The position numbers were made by a program, and so were the translations under genes. The notes below the pieces were generated by a model that was not told where the DNA came from, ran no database searches, and saw only the letters and a program-made list of their open reading frames with translations. Shown piece by piece: positions 1 through 6,258 of a stretch of DNA of 12,425 bases (position 1 is the stretch's first letter; every line of letters begins with the position of its first letter). This DNA is from an uncultured Ruminococcus sp. Lineage in GTDB: Bacteria > Bacillota > Clostridia > Oscillospirales > Acutalibacteraceae. The stretch spans positions 1 through 12,425 of the forward strand of contig CATOLC010000014.1 in NCBI GenBank assembly GCA_951800855.1, in the 5' to 3' direction.

Positions 1-12
1 AGTTGCTGATGA

Positions 13-102
13 TTAGATAAAGATTTCATAAAACTGCTTTTTTAGTTTTTCTTTTTTGATTAAATAATCAATCATTTCTCTAACCGCTCCTTCTCCACCT
101 CT
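13..102 (-). other. Foreign 3' tail fused to proS, resembling the C-terminus of a KdsC-like HAD phosphatase
   Basis: The last 29 residues of the proS reading frame do not look like prolyl-tRNA synthetase. They contain [14 protein letters not shown], which resembles the C-terminal GGxGAVRE(V/I) block of KdsC/YrbI-type HAD phosphatases (3-deoxy-manno-octulosonate-8-phosphate phosphatase and relatives in sialic-acid-type sugar pathways). The junction falls at a run of A's (CTTAAAAAAAGAGG on the minus strand). I infer that a recombination, deletion or assembly join put the 3' end of such a gene in frame with proS. The family assignment of so short a piece is from motif memory and is tentative. 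Confidence 0.45.
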
Positions 103-1059
103 TTTTTTAAGAACTTTATAAACTTCATCCACAGTTCTTTTAACTGCATCATTTTTTGAATTTATAGGGATTATAACGATTTGAACCGGGGCGATATCCG
201 GGGGCAAAACAAGACCGTTGTCATCTCCATGAACCATGATAATCGCTCCTATTACCCTTGTAGATATTCCCCAAGAGGTCTGGAACGGATATTCAGGCTT
301 ATTGTCCCTATTTTGGTACTTAATATCAAACGCCCGTGCAAATTTATCACCAAAACAGTGACTTGTAGCAGATTGCAACGCTCGACCGTCGTGCATCATT
401 GCCTCAATCGTAAGAGTATAATCAGCTCCAGCAAATTTTTCTTTGTCTGTTTTCATTCCTTGTATTACAGGAATTGACAAATGTTCTTTGAAAAAATCTG
501 TATAAATGCTCAACATACGTTTAGTCTCATCTTCTGCTTCGGCCCTGCTTTCGTGTACAGTGTGCCCCTCCTGCCATAAAAATTCACATGAACGTAAAAA
601 TGGGCGAGTTGTTTTTTCCCACCTTACAACAGAGCACCATTGGTTATAAAGTTTAGGAAGGTCTCTCCATGAATGTATTACTCGTGAATAATATTCACAA
701 AAAAGTGTCTCTGATGTCGGTCTTACACACAAACGCTCTTGGAGTTTTTCCTCCCCTCCATGCGTTATCCATGCAACCTCAGGAGCAAACCCCTCAATGT
801 GGTCTTTCTCTTTTTGCAGTAAGCTTTCCGGTATAAACATCGGCATCATAACATTAACATGACCGGTTCCTTTAAATTTATTGTCTAAAATCTTTTGTAT
901 ATTTTCCCATATTGCATAACCATAAGGTTCTATAATCATACAGCCCCGAACGCTTGAATATTCCATAAGTCCGGCCTTTTTTACAATGTCCGTGTACCAT
1001 TTTGCAAAGTCTTTGTCTCTTGAAGTTATCTCCTTAACATTTTTTTTATCAGCATGCAT
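13..1059 (-). CDS. proS: Prolyl-tRNA synthetase, truncated, with a foreign C-terminal tail
   Basis: Class II aminoacyl-tRNA synthetase of the archaeal/eukaryote-like (type 3) ProRS group, which charges tRNA-Pro with proline in the cytoplasm. Visible are the N-terminal [15 protein letters not shown] and [19 protein letters not shown] blocks, motif 1 around [13 protein letters not shown], motif 2 ([20 protein letters not shown]) and motif 3 ([19 protein letters not shown]). The catalytic core is therefore complete to about residue 290. The start of the anticodon-binding domain follows ([13 protein letters not shown]), but family similarity ends near residue 319 and the protein stops at 348. From memory the family is usually about 475-480 residues, so most of the anticodon-binding domain and the whole C-terminal domain are missing. 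No other frame of positions 1-120 restores them. The ATG at 1057-1059 follows a G-rich site (GGGGGGAA). The gene lies downstream of alr on the same strand. It is probably non-functional or altered; identity of the core is certain. Confidence 0.9.
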   Translation of the reverse strand: MHADKKNVKEITSRDKDFAKWYTDIVKKAGLMEYSSVRGCMIIEPYGYAIWENIQKILDNKFKGTGHVNVMMPMFIPESLLQKEKDHIEGFAPEVAWITHGGEEKLQERLCVRPTSETLFCEYYSRVIHSWRDLPKLYNQWCSVVRWEKTTRPFLRSCEFLWQEGHTVHESRAEAEDETKRMLSIYTDFFKEHLSIPVIQGMKTDKEKFAGADYTLTIEAMMHDGRALQSATSHCFGDKFARAFDIKYQNRDNKPEYPFQTSWGISTRVIGAIIMVHGDDNGLVLPPDIAPVQIVIIPINSKNDAVKRTVDEVYKVLKKRGGEGAVREMIDYLIKKEKLKKQFYEIFI

Positions 1060-1081
1060 AAATATGTATTCCCCCCATATT

Positions 1082-1108
1082 AAATCTATATATTTATTAT
1101 ATAGATTT
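1082..1108. other. AT-only hairpin between alr and proS
   Basis: A perfect 11-bp inverted repeat (AAATCTATATA / TATATAGATTT) with a 5-base loop lies between the alr stop and the proS start. It is not followed by a T-run on the minus strand, so it is a poor intrinsic terminator. It could be an mRNA processing or stability structure. A smaller inverted repeat, TAAACT-gtaa-AGTTTA, lies next to it near 1115-1130. Confidence 0.4.
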
Positions 1109-1126
1109 CTGGCTAAACTGTAAAGT

Positions 1127-2308
1127 TTACATATAGCTTAGCTGTTTCATTTTTTGACCGTTTTTATAATAAATTCTCGGGACTCTTTTCCCTATCAGGC
1201 ATACAATTTCGTAACCTATTGTATCAGCTATATTAGCAAGTTCCCATACGGAAATCTCTTCATCGCCTTGTTTCCCAAATACTACAACCTCATCTCCCTC
1301 TTTTGCCTCATCTATTCCGGTTATATCCAGCATAAGCTGGTCCATGCAGACTCTTCCGATTATAGGAGCTCTTTTCCCACAAACTACCATATACGCTTTG
1401 TTTGAAAATCTCCGGCTGTAGCCATCCGCATACCCTATTGGCACAGTTGCAACTTTTATATCCTTTCCAGCGGTAAAAATTCTGCCGTAACTTACTGTCT
1501 GTCCTTTGTTTATCGTTTTTATCTGAGAAATAACTGTTTTTAATTCCATTACCGGTCGAAGATTTATTTTTCCTTTTAATTCACAATCAGGGAGCAAACC
1601 ATATAAAATTATTCCAGCACGCACCATATCAAGTTCCATTTCTGTATAGCACATTATTCCCCCACTGTTACAACAATGTTTAAATTTAATATGCATACCT
1701 GTTTGTTCCAGTTTTTTGACAGTTTCTTTAAAATTTCGGAACTGAAATTGAGTGAATTCTTTGCCATCCTTTGGAGAATCAGATACTGCAAAGTGAGTAA
1801 AAGCACCTTCAATGTCTATTTGTCCCAATGCATTAAGTTTGGCTATTGAATTTACCGACTTTTCTATTTCCTCCTGAGATTGGCAAGAAAAACCTATTCT
1901 GTTCATACCTGTATCTATTTTTAAATGCCCTTTTATTTTTATACCCTTTTCTTTACATATATCAGATATTTTCACGCCGTAATTATAAGATAAAATAGCC
2001 TGGGAAATATTAAAATTATAAAGCTTTTCTACCATGTCGCACGGTGTGTATCCTAAAACAAGAATCGGTTTGTTAATTCCATAATCCCGAAGTTGAATCG
2101 CTTCTTCAATATTAGACACAGCAAACCAATCCGCTCCTTGCTTTTCAAATTCCATGGCTATACATTTTGCCCCATGTCCATATGCATCCGCCTTTACCAC
2201 ACACATTATTTTAGTTTGATTGCTCACTTTTTTGCGAATTTCCTTTAAATTATGGCAAATAGCATCCATATTTATCTCTGCCCATGTACGTTTTACAAAA
2301 TTGTCCAT
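1127..2308 (-). CDS. alr: Alanine racemase
   Basis: Pyridoxal-phosphate enzyme interconverting L- and D-alanine in the cytoplasm, which supplies D-Ala for peptidoglycan. The 393 residues match the usual family length. The PLP-binding lysine is K39 in [10 protein letters not shown] at the start of the TIM barrel. [11 protein letters not shown] (about 130-140), HFAVSD (about 172) and the phosphate-contacting NSGG (about 214-217; NSAA is more common) follow. The C-terminal beta domain carries the second catalytic base, Y274 in VSYGR, then [10 protein letters not shown] and [13 protein letters not shown]. The ATG at 2306-2308 follows TGGAGGA at 7-base spacing. It stands 67 bases upstream of proS and may be cotranscribed with it. 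No mazEF-type genes sit next to it, unlike alr in Bacillus. Function is highly certain. Confidence 0.96.
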   Translation of the reverse strand: MDNFVKRTWAEINMDAICHNLKEIRKKVSNQTKIMCVVKADAYGHGAKCIAMEFEKQGADWFAVSNIEEAIQLRDYGINKPILVLGYTPCDMVEKLYNFNISQAILSYNYGVKISDICKEKGIKIKGHLKIDTGMNRIGFSCQSQEEIEKSVNSIAKLNALGQIDIEGAFTHFAVSDSPKDGKEFTQFQFRNFKETVKKLEQTGMHIKFKHCCNSGGIMCYTEMELDMVRAGIILYGLLPDCELKGKINLRPVMELKTVISQIKTINKGQTVSYGRIFTAGKDIKVATVPIGYADGYSRRFSNKAYMVVCGKRAPIIGRVCMDQLMLDITGIDEAKEGDEVVVFGKQGDEEISVWELANIADTIGYEIVCLIGKRVPRIYYKNGQKMKQLSYM

Positions 2309-2451
2309 AGTTTATCCTCCATTTAAAACCTTTATTTTAGATTTTATAATAAACTGCTTAATATTTCTATATATAGTTTAAGAATATCTTAGAACCTGTT
2401 ACCCCATGGACAATATTGCAGAACCCTTTACAGAAATTATATGTATTTTTG

Positions 2452-2871
2452 TCATTTAGGCTCATTTTGTAGATAATTTATTATTGAACGGACACTTTCA
2501 ATTGACTCTTCACATTTTTTGTTTTCGTCCTTTAAACGAACTAAAATTTCTTCGATATTACTAATTATTTTTTTATATGATTCTATATTCTGTTCTAATT
2601 TTTCTATTTTCTTTTTAGAAAAATGTTTCGATTTATATTTTTGAATTCTTTTTTTCAATTTTTCTATGGATTGCTGATTTTCCTCTATAGCTTTTTTGCC
2701 TTTGGAGATAGATTTTTCATTCGTTTCTATAGTAGATTTTAAACTTTTGATAGTGGATTCTAATTTTTGGACCCTATCCTGATTTAAGTTTCCTACAAAC
2801 ACCTCACTCGCCGAAATATTCTGCGAAGGGACAGCATTTGAAATTACAACATGGTCATTAATTGGTAACAT
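2452..2871 (-). CDS. Unrecognised 139-aa coiled-coil protein
   Basis: I do not recognise a family. The start is set at the ATG at 2869-2871 because AGGAGG lies 7 bases upstream of it. An in-frame ATG 24 codons further upstream overlaps the -35 box of the gene's own promoter and has no ribosome binding site. The first 30 or so residues are neutral and mixed. Residues about 33-130 are almost entirely charged heptad-like sequence rich in Lys, Glu, Ile, Leu, Ser and Asn, as expected for a long helical coiled coil. A basic interruption (KYKSKHFSKKK) near residues 78-88 suggests two helices joined by a short turn. There is no signal peptide or membrane segment, and only one cysteine. It sits alone between alr and the divergent rpmH promoter, where dnaA is often found in related genomes. 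A structural or partner-binding role is conceivable but not shown. Confidence 0.75.
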   Translation of the reverse strand: MLPINDHVVISNAVPSQNISASEVFVGNLNQDRVQKLESTIKSLKSTIETNEKSISKGKKAIEENQQSIEKLKKRIQKYKSKHFSKKKIEKLEQNIESYKKIISNIEEILVRLKDENKKCEESIESVRSIINYLQNEPK

Positions 2872-2914
2872 ATTTTCTCCTCCTAATATTATAATTTTAA
2901 TGAATTCAACCAAT

Positions 2915-2943
2915 ATATTACACCTGTATTCTGGCAAAGTCAA
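2915..2943 (-). promoter_or_regulatory. Sigma-A promoter of the coiled-coil gene
   Basis: On the minus strand, TTGACT (2938-2943) is followed by 17 bases and TAATAT (2915-2920). The predicted start is near 2908, giving a leader of about 37 bases ending in the strong AGGAGG site. The position excludes the upstream ATG as a start. Confidence 0.65.
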
Positions 2944-3057
2944 CTTAAATTTTGTTTTTATATTTAAATTTATGTATACTAATTTAAAATCTGCAAAAGA
3001 TTTCTATACTTTATATATTTAACAAGCTTTTACTTTTGCTTTCAATTAATAAAAATA

Positions 3058-3086
3058 TTGACAAACCACTTGATTGGAGGTATAAT
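3058..3086 (+). promoter_or_regulatory. Consensus sigma-A promoter for the rpmH operon
   Basis: TTGACA (3058-3063), a 17-base spacer and TATAAT (3081-3086) match the consensus perfectly, as expected for a highly expressed ribosomal protein gene. Transcription should begin near 3093, leaving a leader of about 92 bases before rpmH. Confidence 0.85.
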
Positions 3087-3113
3087 ATTTCAGAAATTCA
3101 GTAATTAAAGGTG

Positions 3114-3133
3114 AGACTTTGTTTTTAAAGTCT
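3114..3133 (+). other. Hairpin in the rpmH 5' leader
   Basis: AGACTTT and AAAGTCT form a perfect 7-bp stem around a GTTTTT loop, about 20 bases after the predicted transcript start. It has no following T-run, so it is more likely a 5'-end stability or regulatory structure than a terminator. Confidence 0.4.
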
Positions 3134-3184
3134 AGCTAAATTTTATTTTACTCAATTTAAATAAAAAAAGGAGAGATATAGTTT

Positions 3185-3319
3185 ATGAAAAGGACTTATC
3201 AACCAAGCAATATCCATAGAAAAAGAACACACGGTTTCAGAGCAAGAATGGCTACCGCTAACGGCAGAAAAGTACTTGCGTCACGCAGAGCCAAAGGCAG
3301 AAAAGTGCTTTGTGCTTAG
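3185..3319 (+). CDS. rpmH: Ribosomal protein L34
   Basis: A 44-residue, very basic protein of the large ribosomal subunit. It starts MKRTYQPS and continues [11 protein letters not shown] and [16 protein letters not shown], the standard L34 pattern at standard length. The ATG at 3185 is preceded by AAAGGAGAG with about 9-base spacing. It is the first gene of the rpmH-rnpA-yidD-yidC-jag run and has a perfect promoter 100 bases upstream. The terminal CA after VL is a minor variation. Identity is certain. Confidence 0.98.
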   Translation: MKRTYQPSNIHRKRTHGFRARMATANGRKVLASRRAKGRKVLCA

Positions 3320-3396
3320 GCATAAATTTTTTTATAATGTCAAAGGGTTTAAATTAACAAAAATTTAATAAATACAAAAACGAAGAATGAGTTTAA

Positions 3397-3732
3397 ATGA
3401 GTAAGATAGTCACTCTAAATAAAAATGGAATATTTCGACGAGCATTCAGCAAAGGAAGACAGTTTGTCTCTCCTGTGCTGGTTACATATATTATCAAAAA
3501 TAGGATAAGTAATAAAAGGATTGGCATTATAACCAGCAAAAAAATAGGTAAAGCATGCAAAAGGAACCGAGCGCGACGGGTAATTAAAGAAGCGTATAGG
3601 CTTATTTTGGATAGTGTTTTGCCTGGATATGATATTGTATTTGTTGCACGGGGAAAAACACCTTTTGTAAAGATGAAAGTCTTACAAAAAGAAATGCTGG
3701 AACAACTTAATAAAGCAGGTATAATAGCATGA
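3397..3732 (+). CDS. rnpA: Ribonuclease P protein component
   Basis: Small basic protein that binds the RNase P RNA and helps it remove 5' leaders from precursor tRNAs. The 111 residues are typical. The diagnostic RNR motif is present as RNRARRVIKEAYR (residues 56-68), preceded by the FRRAFSKGRQF and GIITSKKIGKA blocks of the central fold. PGYDIVFVARGK near residues 76-87 matches the conserved C-terminal strand. The ATG at 3397 has only a weak ribosome site, so translation may depend partly on the rpmH transcript or on coupling. Its TGA overlaps the yidD ATG (ATGA), indicating translational coupling with the next gene. Confidence 0.97.
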   Translation: MSKIVTLNKNGIFRRAFSKGRQFVSPVLVTYIIKNRISNKRIGIITSKKIGKACKRNRARRVIKEAYRLILDSVLPGYDIVFVARGKTPFVKMKVLQKEMLEQLNKAGIIA

Positions 3733-3938
3733 AGAAGTTTTTGATAACTATGTTTAAATTTTATCAAATGTGTATTTCTCCGTGTACTAAAGTGCATTGT
3801 CGATTTACTCCAAACTGTTCTTCTTACGCAATCGGGGCAGTTCAAAAATATGGTTGTAAAAAAGGAATTTTGCTTACTACCAAACGGATACTTAAGTGTA
3901 ACCCTTTTTTTAAAGGCGGATATGACCCAGTTCCATAG
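3729..3938 (+). CDS. yidD: Membrane protein insertion efficiency factor YidD
   Basis: A 69-residue protein of the YidD (haemolytic-like domain) family, peripheral on the inner face of the membrane, thought to assist insertion of membrane proteins with YidC. The family blocks are all present: YQMCISP, CRFTPNCSSYA, a glycine-rich KYGCKKG, then RILKCNP and the C-terminal GGYDPVP. The conserved cysteines lie in CRF, NCS and KCNP, with extra ones in MCIS, SPCTK and YGCKK. It starts on the ATG that overlaps the rnpA stop and is followed 77 bases later by yidC, the usual order. The protein is full length. Confidence 0.96.
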   Translation: MKKFLITMFKFYQMCISPCTKVHCRFTPNCSSYAIGAVQKYGCKKGILLTTKRILKCNPFFKGGYDPVP

Positions 3939-4015
3939 GCGGAGTTTTTTAATCTGTAAAGAAAATAAGAAATTTCTATTAGCATATTTAAAGATTACTT
4001 TGGAGGAGAAATATT

Positions 4016-5020
4016 TTGGGAATTATTTTTGATTTTTTAGGAAGCATTTTTGGATATATACTTTGGTTTTTTTACGATGCTGTAAGTAATTATGCCGTTG
4101 CAATTACTCTTTTTACGTTACTTATTAATATCATAATGTTTCCTTTGGCCATAAAAAGACAAAAAGCAATGGCCAAAAATGCACGTTTAGCTGAAAAACA
4201 AAAAGATTTGCAGAAAAGATATGGAAAAGACAGGCAAAAATATAATGAAGAGCTCACAAAGCTATATCAGCAAGAAGGAACTAGTCCATTTGGGGGCTGT
4301 TTTTCTGCTATGGTTCTGCCACTTATTCTTTGGGGTGGAATTTTCGGTGCAATAACGAAACCTATGCAGAATACTTTACATATTCCACAAGAAAAGATTT
4401 TACAAGCGACCCAAGCCGTTTCAGAAATCCCAGAATTATCAAATAAACTGCATTCAGGGTATGAACAACTGCAACTTGTTAGAATGTTCGATAAAATAAA
4501 ACCATATTTAACAATGCTGAATGAAAAAGAGTTTAATGATTTAGATGAATACAGTGGCGGATTTGATTTGCTTGGAATAAATTTACTTAATAGACCTAAC
4601 GCTTCTTCATTTCAAGAAATGCTCTGGATAATTCCTCTTTTGAGCTTTGCGGTTTCCGCATTTTCCATGTATATTACTCAAAAAACAAGCGGGAATAGCA
4701 TGCAGGCTCAGGGTGCAATGAAAGCAATGCCATATATAATGTTTCTTTTTCCGGCATATATCGCTTATACAATACCTGCTGCGGTAGGTTTATACTGGAT
4801 ACTAAACGCTTTGGTCGGTATGTTCCAAAGTATAATTTTAAATAAATACTATAATGTTTACACGCTGAATGCCAAAGATGAATTTATAAGATTTTCGGAA
4901 ATAAAAAGTTGTGATAGTACAGTAGAGCAAATAAAAAATCCAGATGAGATAATTTTTGATGAAAAAAATATCGTTCCTATTCCTACAACCACAAAAAAGG
5001 GGAAAATAAAAAGAAAATGA
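4016..5020 (+). CDS. yidC: Membrane protein insertase YidC/OxaA/SpoIIIJ
   Basis: Polytopic insertase that places proteins into the cytoplasmic membrane, alone or with SecYEG. The 334-residue protein starts at TTG 4016, chosen because GGAGGAG (4002-4008) lies 7 bases upstream. Hydrophobic segments fall at about 10-22, 27-46, 95-113, 202-220 and 237-275. A basic coiled hairpin (about 47-85, KRQKAMAKNARL to LYQQEG) follows the first core helix, as in the family. The GLYWILNALVGMFQSIIL block near 258-275 is the conserved last helix. The C-terminus ends in a lysine-rich tail (TTKKGKIKRK). The core-helix position that usually carries the groove arginine appears to be Asn38 (LLINIIMFPLAIKRQ). No lipobox signal peptide is seen. 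Identity is strong. Confidence 0.95.
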   Translation: MGIIFDFLGSIFGYILWFFYDAVSNYAVAITLFTLLINIIMFPLAIKRQKAMAKNARLAEKQKDLQKRYGKDRQKYNEELTKLYQQEGTSPFGGCFSAMVLPLILWGGIFGAITKPMQNTLHIPQEKILQATQAVSEIPELSNKLHSGYEQLQLVRMFDKIKPYLTMLNEKEFNDLDEYSGGFDLLGINLLNRPNASSFQEMLWIIPLLSFAVSAFSMYITQKTSGNSMQAQGAMKAMPYIMFLFPAYIAYTIPAAVGLYWILNALVGMFQSIILNKYYNVYTLNAKDEFIRFSEIKSCDSTVEQIKNPDEIIFDEKNIVPIPTTTKKGKIKRK

Positions 5021-5043
5021 GGTAAAAAGAAAGGAAGTTAATT

Positions 5044-5682
5044 ATGCTTAAAGAAGCATTTGCTATTGAAGAAACAATTGCATTGGCGAAAAAAAAAGCA
5101 TGTGAGATTTTAGGAGAAAATGAAAAAAACGTACAATTTGAAATTATACAAAATCCAGAAAAGAAGAAATTTGGATTATTTGGTGGCAAAATGGCTCAAG
5201 TGAGGGCATTTTTAAAAGAATCCAAAGCAGAAAAAGCCAAAATTTATATTAAAGAAATCCTTTACTATATGGGAATGGAGTCACTTGATGTAACAATAAC
5301 CGAAGAAGAAGATACTTTTTGCACAATAAAGATAACAGGAGAGGACATAAAACACATAATAGGCAGGTTTGGAGAAACTTTAAACGCTATACAGTATTTA
5401 GCCGGAATCGCAGTAAATAAAAGCCAAAGAGAAAAATATTACAAAATACGCCTTGAAGCAGGAGATTACCGAGAAAAACGTAAAAAATCCCTTTCAGCAT
5501 TTGCAAGAAGAATGGCGTATGCTGTACTAAAAGATGGAAAAAAGTTAGATCTTGAACCCATGAGATCATACGAAAGAAAACTCATTCATTCTGCAATTAA
5601 TGATATTGAGGGGATAGAATCCTGGTCTGAAGGTCAGGACGATGAAAGACACGTAGTTATAGCAAAGAAAAAACCCACCTAG
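5044..5682 (+). CDS. jag: RNA-binding protein Jag (KhpB; KH and R3H domains)
   Basis: Cytoplasmic RNA-binding protein almost always encoded beside yidC; in Firmicutes it is linked to sRNA binding, cell elongation and division. The domain order is the family's: an N-terminal Jag domain (1-55, with GLFGGKMAQVRAFL), a KH domain with the GRFGE loop at 107-111 (usually GRRGE), and a C-terminal R3H domain with R178-x3-H182 in RKLIHSAI. The 212 residues are complete. The ATG at 5044 follows AAAGGAAG and lies 23 bases after yidC, so the two are surely cotranscribed. No clear terminator follows at once; instead a 1.35-kb region without long ORFs begins. Confidence 0.95.
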   Translation: MLKEAFAIEETIALAKKKACEILGENEKNVQFEIIQNPEKKKFGLFGGKMAQVRAFLKESKAEKAKIYIKEILYYMGMESLDVTITEEEDTFCTIKITGEDIKHIIGRFGETLNAIQYLAGIAVNKSQREKYYKIRLEAGDYREKRKKSLSAFARRMAYAVLKDGKKLDLEPMRSYERKLIHSAINDIEGIESWSEGQDDERHVVIAKKKPT

Positions 5683-5712
5683 ACCTTATGACCTTAATAA
5701 TAAGGAGAGACC

Positions 5713-5862
5713 ATTTCGGAAAAAATTAACAAATATGAGTCTAAAGGCAGTATTAGATTTAATGCAGTATATTTATTGGCACTCAACAAAAATAGTATAG
5801 CTTTAAGAGATTAAGAGAAACAGCAAAAAGAGAGAACGGTTCGTCAAATCATATTATTTTAG
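5713..5862 (+). pseudogene. Possible decayed small ORF after jag
   Basis: AAGGAGAGA at 5702-5710 resembles a ribosome binding site and is followed by ATT at 5713, an unusual start codon. The frame reads 33 plausible codons (SEKINKYESKGSIRF, then a hydrophobic VYLLAL stretch) to a TAA at 5812. It stays open beyond that stop to a TAG at 5860, immediately before the left end of the inverted-repeat element. This could be a remnant of a gene whose start was lost, or chance. I recognise no family. The spacing of ribosome site to ATT is short, so a true start here is doubtful. Confidence 0.2.
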
Positions 5863-5865
5863 TTC

Positions 5866-5994
5866 GGAAGTGTCTAAAAAAGAGAGAAATTAAAAATTCA
5901 TCATAATTAGTATAAGTTAAAAATAATATTTTCATAGATGTTTAGCTTTATTTATACAAAGTAATTTAGCATTTATCTTACTCTTAGACACTCC
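5866..5994. mobile_element. MITE-like element 1 with terminal inverted repeats
   Basis: The left end GGAAGTGTCTAA and the right end TTAGACACTCC are inverted copies with one extra base, bounding about 129 bp. The next bases inward also pair (AAAAAAGAG against CTC before TTAG). The interior is very AT-rich with a TATAA...TTATA inverted repeat and has no ORF. A second element with the same ends lies at 6583-6709. No clear target-site duplication is visible. It is most likely a non-autonomous transposable element or the remains of an insertion sequence. Confidence 0.5.
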
Positions 5995-6014
5995 CCATTA
6001 TTTATAATAATGTG

Positions 6015-6043
6015 TTGACAACAGCCAATGCAGAGTATATAAT
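6015..6043 (+). promoter_or_regulatory. Consensus promoter of the antitoxin RNA
   Basis: TTGACA (6015-6020), exactly 17 bases, and TATAAT (6038-6043) make a perfect sigma-A promoter with no long ORF downstream. The predicted start near 6050 falls inside the motif GTAGTAGGAGT (6048-6058). Such a strong promoter facing a short unannotated region is typical for an abundant small RNA. Confidence 0.75.
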
Positions 6044-6049
6044 AAAAGT

Positions 6050-6157
6050 AGTAGGAGTAAAACCGTTTAAAGAACGGCTTGCCCCTTAAATGAAATTAGT
6101 TAAATGATTATAACCGTTTTCACTTTTGAGAGAGGAGAAACGGTTATTTCATTTTTT
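6050..6157 (+). ncRNA. Predicted antisense antitoxin RNA of a type I toxin-antitoxin system
   Basis: The RNA of about 108 nt is defined by the perfect promoter upstream and the intrinsic terminator at 6110-6157. It has a 5' hairpin (CCGTT-taaag-AACGG, 6063-6077), then a single-stranded GCCCC (6081-6085), then the terminator stem. Its 3' end overlaps the 3' end of the convergent toxin mRNA, including the last codons of the toxin frame. Its AACCGTT at 6061-6067 is complementary to AACGGTT in the toxin mRNA leader (plus-strand 6265-6271). Its CCCC could pair with the toxin's GGGGG ribosome site. This layout, with convergent RNAs sharing a terminator and repeats at both 5' ends, matches Fst/RNA II-type systems. 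The RNA is inferred, not observed. Confidence 0.6.
6110..6157 (+). terminator. Shared hairpin terminator between antitoxin RNA and toxin mRNA
   Basis: ATAACCGTTT (6110-6119) and AAACGGTTAT (6138-6147) form a 10-bp stem. On the plus strand TTCATTTTTT follows, giving a good intrinsic terminator. On the minus strand the following sequence is AT-rich but lacks a clean T-run, so termination of the toxin mRNA there would be weaker. The toxin stop codon (6149-6151) lies just before the stem in its own direction. Confidence 0.7.
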
Positions 6158-6235
6158 ATATGCTGAATCTAAAATTAGATAAATTATTAAAAAATAGGTT
6201 AGGAAAAATCCGACCAATATCAATAAATCGAGCAT
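6149..6235 (-). CDS. Predicted 28-aa hydrophobic type I toxin peptide
   Basis: The peptide begins MLDLLILVGFF and continues as one uninterrupted hydrophobic helix to about residue 22 (IIYLIL), then a polar tail DSAYKK. This is the usual form of membrane-acting type I toxins: 20-40 residues, one membrane segment and a charged C-terminus. I cannot place it in a named family; it lacks the clear signature of Fst or TxpA as I remember them. The ATG at 6233-6235 follows GGGGGTGG at 5-base spacing, and a promoter (TTGTAA-17-TATAAT) lies about 63 bases upstream of the ATG. A strong antisense promoter faces it. If the RNA arrangement is right, translation is held off by leader structure and the antisense RNA. 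It is too short for standard gene finders and likely unannotated. Confidence 0.6.
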   Translation of the reverse strand: MLDLLILVGFFLTYFLIIYLILDSAYKK

Positions 6236-6240
6236 ATTAT

Positions 6241-6258
6241 CCACCCCCATTCTAGGGG
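6241..6258 (-). promoter_or_regulatory. Toxin ribosome binding site masked by a hairpin
   Basis: In the minus-strand RNA, CCCC (plus-strand 6255-6258) lies six bases before GGGGG (6244-6248), the core of the toxin's ribosome binding site GGGGGTGG. Pairing of the two would hide the site. Leader stems that hide the start region are known in type I toxin mRNAs and delay translation until the antitoxin RNA can bind. Confidence 0.5.

Noticed and set aside
1..120. Simple frameshift as the cause of the proS truncation
   Set aside because: All three minus-strand frames were read. Neither alternative frame continues the anticodon-binding domain, and both hit stops quickly.
181..477. 98-codon plus-strand frame inside proS
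   Set aside because: It is the antisense of the catalytic core of proS, with no expression signals.
1060..1126. T-box or riboswitch upstream of proS
   Set aside because: Only 67 bases are available and no T-box core (such as TGGNACCGCG) or known aptamer pattern is seen.
2872..2943. N-terminal extension of the coiled-coil protein by 24 residues
   Set aside because: The extra ATG overlaps the -35 box of the gene's promoter and has no ribosome site, while the internal ATG has AGGAGG at ideal spacing.
3393..3845. 150-codon minus-strand frame across rnpA and yidD
   Set aside because: It is the antisense shadow of two certain genes, with no promoter or ribosome binding site.
3850..4032. 60-codon plus-strand frame overlapping the end of yidD and the start of yidC
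   Set aside because: It overlaps two certain genes in another frame and has no ribosome site or recognisable motif.
5735..5800. 21-codon plus-strand frame starting ATGAGTCTAAAG
   Set aside because: No ribosome site is at its start and it overlaps the more coding-like frame beginning at 5713.
6237..6245. DnaA-box-like TTATCCACC
   Set aside because: It has one mismatch to TTATCCACA, stands alone, and is explained as the complement of the toxin ribosome binding site.
6160..6255. Plus-strand 31-codon frame antisense to the toxin
   Set aside because: It has no ribosome binding site at a useful distance, starts after the antitoxin RNA terminator, and its low-complexity basic sequence is what the complement of a hydrophobic frame would give.
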